Assembly: GCA_021777365.1 (NCBI GenBank)
Contig: JAJYDP010000169.1
Span: 1-8,816, forward strand
Source of the DNA: Chloroflexota bacterium
GTDB lineage: Bacteria > Chloroflexota > Limnocylindria > Limnocylindrales > CSP1-4
Length of the DNA stretch: 8,816 bases
Reading direction: 5' to 3'
Below the pieces are notes generated by a model. It did not search any database, had not been told where the DNA came from, and saw only the letters and a list, made by a program, of their open reading frames with translations. The translations under genes and the position numbers were made by a program. Below are positions 5,533-8,816 of the stretch, piece by piece. How positions within the stretch are numbered: the stretch's first letter is position 1; each line of letters opens with the position of its first letter.

Positions 5533-5550
5533 TCGCGCCATGTTTAGCCT
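5522..5550 (+). promoter_or_regulatory. Promoter of the 5558 operon, predicted leaderless
   Basis: A perfect -35 TTGACA (5522-5527), a 17-base spacer and TAGCCT (5545-5550; T, A and final T match consensus) end seven bases before the ATG at 5558. Transcription would therefore start on or beside the A of the start codon, which fits the absence of a Shine-Dalgarno. The opposite gene has the same TAGCCT hexamer just upstream of its own start. Confidence 0.55.
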
Positions 5551-5557
5551 GCTTGCC

Positions 5558-5791
5558 ATGGGCGAAGGGCGGCGGCCCCCGAAGGGCAGCGAGTTGGCCG
5601 GACTGCGAGAGGCCGCCGGTATCGAGGCGCACGAACTCGGCGACGCGATGGGCGTCTCGCGCGCGCGCGTCTCGCAGATTGAGGGGCTGGCCCGCGTTAC
5701 CCCGCTCGCATATCGCCACTACATGGACGCTTTGGTGCGCATATCGCAAGTGGCCACAACCCGCAGGTCAAGCACTGGCGAGGCCCCCTGA
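5558..5791 (+). CDS. Small Cro/C1-type helix-turn-helix protein (77 aa)
   Basis: Almost the whole protein is one XRE helix-turn-helix (residues 13-60): LAGLREAAGIEAHELGDAMG, recognition helix SRARVSQIEGLARVT, then a helix TPLAYRHYMDALVRI. This is the usual size for a Cro-like repressor or an antitoxin DNA-binding module without a partner-binding tail. I took the ATG at 5558 because the promoter ends seven bases before it; an in-frame TTG at 5522 lies inside the -35 box and cannot be translated from that promoter. It heads the rightward gene string, with the next start only five bases after its stop, and probably autoregulates that operon. Confidence 0.82.
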   Translation: MGEGRRPPKGSELAGLREAAGIEAHELGDAMGVSRARVSQIEGLARVTPLAYRHYMDALVRISQVATTRRSSTGEAP

Positions 5792-5796
5792 CCGCG

Positions 5797-6126
5797 ATGG
5801 CGTGGGCCGCGCCGCGAGGCCTGGCGCAGTCGCGCATGATGCGGCAGCCTGACGCCGCGACCCGCCCGGCTGGTTGCCGCCCTTCTGTCCTTGCGGGGGC
5901 GCCCCCGGTCGACCCTGTTCATCCGGACGTCCCGCCACTCACGCGCTGTCGCTGCGGCCACTACGCGGTCGAGCACCCTCGCTCGCCCTACGGCGGCGCC
6001 GCTGGCCCCACGTACTGGTGCCTCGCGAGCGCGCAGGGCGCGGACGGCGCGGACGGGTCACCAGATTGCCCGTGTGGCGCGTTCGACGCGGCGCCGACTC
6101 AGATCCTTCGGGGTTGGCGCGGATGA
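5797..6126 (+). CDS. Cysteine/histidine-containing hypothetical protein (109 aa)
   Basis: Codon third positions are strongly G/C in this frame. The stop overlaps the next start as ATGA (6123-6126), which argues that it is translated and coupled to the CAP-domain gene. The N-terminal 45 residues are Ala/Pro-rich and may be dispensable; starts at 5836 or 5839 are possible. The conserved-looking core is at 49-95: TRCRCGHYAVEHP (Cys51, Cys53, His55, His60), TYWCL (Cys75) and DCPCGAF (Cys91, Cys93), a plausible zinc site made of two C-x-C pairs. I do not recognise the family. There is no signal peptide or membrane segment. It lies between a regulator and two exported proteins. Confidence 0.65.
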   Translation: MAWAAPRGLAQSRMMRQPDAATRPAGCRPSVLAGAPPVDPVHPDVPPLTRCRCGHYAVEHPRSPYGGAAGPTYWCLASAQGADGADGSPDCPCGAFDAAPTQILRGWRG

Positions 6127-6824
6127 ACGCGGGCGCGCTTGCCGGATCGGCCGCCCGCTGGTCTCGGGGCGCCGAACGCCGCCTCCTCGTCGCTGGCACG
6201 GCGCTCCTGCTCGTGTTCGGCGGTCTATTCGCCGGCCCGTCCCCAGCGGCAGCCTGGGACGCCAACACGTTCAGCCCGCGTGCTGAGCAGCAGCTTTTCG
6301 CCCTGACCAACCAAGTCCGGATCGCGGCGGGGCTGCGGCCCCTCCAGTGGGACTCCGTGCTCGCGGGCGTCGCCCGCTGGCGCAGCGAGGACATGATCCG
6401 GCGCGACTACTTCAGCCACGCCATCCCGCCGTCCGGCGAGCTGGTCTTCGCGGTCCTCGACGCGCGGCACTACTGCTACCGCGTGGCCGGCGAGAACATC
6501 GGTTGGGATACCTACCCAGACGGCACCGGCACGTCGACCATTGAGCAGCTGTTCCTGGACTCGCCGACTCACCGCGCGATCATCCTGGGCGCGGCCTGGA
6601 ACGTCATAGGGATCGGGGCATACCAGGGCGCCAGCGCCAAGAAGATCTGGACGGTCCTCTTCGCCGACCGCTGCCTCCGCACGCCCGTCACCCCGGCACC
6701 CGGCCCGCTACCGCGCATCAGCCAATCCCAGACCCGCCAACGGCCAGCTCCAGCTCCGCCTCAGCAGCGAGTCGCGACGTGTTCGAGCGGGCGGCAACGC
6801 CCGCTCAGCGCACGACCGACGTAA
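6123..6824 (+). CDS. Secreted CAP/SCP-superfamily domain protein
   Basis: The 233-residue product has an N-terminal signal peptide (RRLLVAGTALLLVFGGLFAG at 19-38, probable cleavage near PAAA-WD at 41-46). A CAP (SCP/PR-1-like) domain follows at about 52-182. The start 'LTNQVRIAAGLRPLQWDSVL..VARWRSEDM' is typical of bacterial members, and the cavity residues are present: His99 in YFSHAIP, Glu124 in GENIGW and His150 in SPTHRAIIL. Cys118 and Cys184 could form a disulfide. The last 45 residues are Pro/Gln/Arg-rich and probably disordered. Bacterial CAP proteins are extracellular; their activities are poorly defined and include proposed protease, lipid-binding and envelope functions. The start overlaps the upstream stop by four bases, so translation is probably coupled. 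The strong signal peptide supports this ATG over an upstream one at 5874. Confidence 0.88.
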   Translation: MNAGALAGSAARWSRGAERRLLVAGTALLLVFGGLFAGPSPAAAWDANTFSPRAEQQLFALTNQVRIAAGLRPLQWDSVLAGVARWRSEDMIRRDYFSHAIPPSGELVFAVLDARHYCYRVAGENIGWDTYPDGTGTSTIEQLFLDSPTHRAIILGAAWNVIGIGAYQGASAKKIWTVLFADRCLRTPVTPAPGPLPRISQSQTRQRPAPAPPQQRVATCSSGRQRPLSARPT

Positions 6825-6874
6825 CGACGCTGGCTGGACACCGCGCAGGAAGAGGGACCCGAAGGAGGTTCGAC

Positions 6875-8794
6875 ATGCGTTCGGCGAGAATCCTCAAGCG
6901 GCGAAGGAGAACAGCTCTTGCGGGCGCGGCGCTCTTGGCCTCGTTGGCGCTGGTGGCTCTCGTGCTACCGGTGGCCGCGAGCAGCACGCTGTATGTCGGG
7001 CTTGGTGGCGGCAGCGGTTCGTGCAGTTCCCCGACCTACACCACGATCCAGACGGCCGTCACCGCCGCCAGCGCCGGTGATACGGTGCTGGTGTGCCCCG
7101 GGATCTACCAGGAGAGCCCGAGCATCGCCAAGTCGCTAACGCTGCAGTCGGTGGGCGGGCCTGGCGTGACGACCGTCGAGCTGCAGCCCAACTCGTCCAG
7201 CACCTACCTTGGGTCGCTACAGATTGGGCCACTGCCATCCGGCGCGACGGGCCCCCTCGACGTCACGCTGAGCGGGTTTACCATCGTTGGCTTCGATGCG
7301 ACGGCCACGACGAGCGGCCTGGCCAGCTCGGACATCTACGTGGCCGGCGCCGATAGCGTCACGATCACCGACAACCACATCGAGGTCGGCTTGTCGGGCG
7401 CCAACTCTAACGGCGACGATGGGTTCGGGCTGCTCACGCTCTCCAGCTCGTCTGATGTCATCGGTACCCTCTCCGTCTCTGGCAACACCTTCGCCCCGGT
7501 CCACACCTCGGCGGTCCGGGCCTTCTACGTCAACCCCGGGACGGCGAGCTTCACCCTCAACGGGAACATGATCACCGGTGACTTCCTGGGCGCGGCCATG
7601 ACACAGGCCGCGAATGGCCTGGTCGAAAGAAACACCATCACAGGCGTCGCCGACACAACCTACGGCCGCTCCGCTGGCTTCGGCGCGTGGGGCTATCCGG
7701 ACCCATCGCTCTGGGGTCACGCTACATTTCAGGGCAACACGATTACTGGCGCGCGCGGCATCAGCCTCTGGGACGCCGCCGACGTCACGGTTGAGGGGAA
7801 CACCCTGGAGCAGAACACGAACGGCGTCTGGATCGGAGCGACGGGGTCTGTAAGCGGATACCCGAGCGCGAGCGATCTGGCCTCGATCGCAGTGCATTGG
7901 AACAAGATCGTCGCGAGCGGCACCGACGGCGTGAACAACACGCTCACCGGCGGCAATGTCGATGCCACCAACAACTGGTGGGGCTGCAACGGCGGGCCCG
8001 GCGCGAGCGGCTGCGATACGGTCAGCGGCACCGTCACCTTCGATCCCTGGCTGATGCTGAGCGTCTCTGCGCCCTCCTCGATCCTGCGCGGGGCGACGAG
8101 CACGATCACGGGTGATGTGACGCACAACTCCGCGGGCGCCGACACCTCGGGCGCCGGTCATATCCCCGACGGCACGCTGATCGGCTTCAGCGCCTCGGCC
8201 GGCACCGTCAGCCCGTCGAGCGCGGGTACCACCAATGGTCAGGCGCAGGTCTCCTTCACGGCCAACTGGGCGCCCGGACAAGGGTCGGTGAGCGCCACGG
8301 TGGACAACCAGACGGTGAGCACGCCGGTGCTCGTGGTGGCCCCGGCACCGCCGCCGCCCGCGCCCACGCCAACCCCGAGCCCCAGCCCCTCGCCGACGCC
8401 GAGCCCCTCGCCGACGCCGAGCCCGTCTCCGAGCCCCTCGCCGACGCCGGCCCCCACGGCCCACATTGGCGTGGGCTCCTCGCTCAGCGGGAGCGGCCCG
8501 TTCACGACCCCCACCAAGATCCTGAAGCGCAGCGAGTCGTTGACGCTGCGCTTCACGACGAGTCCGGCACTGGCAGGTAGGCCTCTCGGCATCTGGATCG
8601 CGATCAAGGGCGCGGACGGCACCTGGAGCGCGTACCGGCCGCATGTCAGCGTGACCATCGATGCCGCGGGTATCGCGACCTACACTTACACCACGACCTC
8701 CAGGGTCTGGCTCGCCTTCCGTGCCCGCTACGGCGGGGATGCCACCCACGCCCCCGCGTGGAGCGACCTCTCGCAGTTCGGGCGCTGGATGTAG
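6875..8794 (+). CDS. Secreted right-handed parallel beta-helix protein with Ig-like region
   Basis: The ATG at 6875 has a strong Shine-Dalgarno AAGGAGG (6862-6868) six bases upstream, the best in the window. The 639-residue product has an Arg-rich start and a signal peptide (about 1-36). Residues 38-395 form a right-handed beta-helix. It opens with a 'TIQTAVTAASAGDTVLVCPGIYQE' type cap (58-80, first strand of the pectate-lyase-like fold) and then has repeated coils with SGNTF, ERNTITG, QGNTITG and EGNTLEQ asparagine turns. Near its end is the NNWWGCNGGPG motif (366-376) common in NosD-like helices. An Ig-like/Big_1-like region (396-488) follows, then a Pro/Thr/Ser linker (490-528) and a C-terminal beta domain (about 531-639) ending FGRWM. 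There is no sortase motif or membrane anchor. Such proteins are often polysaccharide-binding or surface proteins; no lyase active site is evident. Confidence 0.9.
   Translation: MRSARILKRRRRTALAGAALLASLALVALVLPVAASSTLYVGLGGGSGSCSSPTYTTIQTAVTAASAGDTVLVCPGIYQESPSIAKSLTLQSVGGPGVTTVELQPNSSSTYLGSLQIGPLPSGATGPLDVTLSGFTIVGFDATATTSGLASSDIYVAGADSVTITDNHIEVGLSGANSNGDDGFGLLTLSSSSDVIGTLSVSGNTFAPVHTSAVRAFYVNPGTASFTLNGNMITGDFLGAAMTQAANGLVERNTITGVADTTYGRSAGFGAWGYPDPSLWGHATFQGNTITGARGISLWDAADVTVEGNTLEQNTNGVWIGATGSVSGYPSASDLASIAVHWNKIVASGTDGVNNTLTGGNVDATNNWWGCNGGPGASGCDTVSGTVTFDPWLMLSVSAPSSILRGATSTITGDVTHNSAGADTSGAGHIPDGTLIGFSASAGTVSPSSAGTTNGQAQVSFTANWAPGQGSVSATVDNQTVSTPVLVVAPAPPPPAPTPTPSPSPSPTPSPSPTPSPSPSPSPTPAPTAHIGVGSSLSGSGPFTTPTKILKRSESLTLRFTTSPALAGRPLGIWIAIKGADGTWSAYRPHVSVTIDAAGIATYTYTTTSRVWLAFRARYGGDATHAPAWSDLSQFGRWM
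8369..8458 (+). repeat. Pro/Thr/Ser linker encoded by a tandem repeat
   Basis: The unit GAGCCCCTCGCCGACGCC (18 bases) is present exactly at 8401-8418 and 8431-8448, lacks only its first base at 8384-8400, and is interrupted by a 12-base variant (8419-8430). It encodes a PTPSPSPSP-type linker between the Ig-like and C-terminal domains of the beta-helix protein. All unit lengths are multiples of three, so copy-number change by slippage would lengthen or shorten the linker without breaking the frame. Such linkers typically span the cell wall or surface layer. Confidence 0.85.
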
Positions 8795-8816
8795 GCAGGG
8801 CTAGCTAGTTGCCCCG

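Noticed and set aside
5105..5791. Toxin-antitoxin pair formed by the two small HTH genes
   Set aside because: Both products are DNA-binding proteins, are divergent rather than co-transcribed, and neither has a recognisable toxin fold.
7217..8749. Long minus-strand open frame (510 codons) opposite the beta-helix gene
   Set aside because: It is a shadow: no start context, Arg/Gly-rich translation, and full overlap with a gene that has a strong ribosome site, signal peptide and recognisable fold.

Overview
The window is very GC-rich bacterial DNA. Its cell-wall synthase gene uses almost only G/C-ending codons, and several promoters appear to put the transcription start on or near the start codon (leaderless style). 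This suits a high-GC lineage such as Chloroflexota or Actinomycetota. I cannot name the organism, and no ribosomal or other marker gene is present.

Left part (1-2629), minus strand: the N-terminal signal peptide of an exported protein runs off the left edge, with an 11-bp perfect inverted repeat just before its ribosome binding site. Next is a small hypothetical gene that appears split by a one-base frameshift near an 18-bp tandem repeat. A complete penicillin-binding protein 2 transpeptidase (mrdA type) follows. It looks like ordinary chromosomal backbone.

Junction (2779-2952): a clean 3' part of a minus-strand tRNA-Leu (anticodon loop, long variable arm, T arm, acceptor 3' strand and CCA) stops abruptly inside the anticodon loop. 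No matching 5' half follows. Its polarity is what integration into a tRNA-Leu(UAA) gene would leave: the 3' end faces mrdA, and the broken end faces a run of small unrecognised genes and regulators. A cluster of short palindromes and direct repeats lies against the broken end. No integrase is visible in the window.

Right part (3054-8816), possibly accessory: a 75-residue hypothetical protein; an ArsR-family repressor divergent from a small helical protein and a cysteine-rich protein, with an operator-like palindrome between them; then a divergent pair of small Cro/C1-type regulators around a compact promoter region. The rightward regulator heads a tight gene string: a cysteine-rich small protein, a secreted CAP/SCP-domain protein (ATGA overlap), and a secreted parallel beta-helix protein with an Ig-like region, a Pro/Thr/Ser linker and a C-terminal beta domain. 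This string looks like a regulated export or surface module and is the most interesting coding unit here. Its function is not known.
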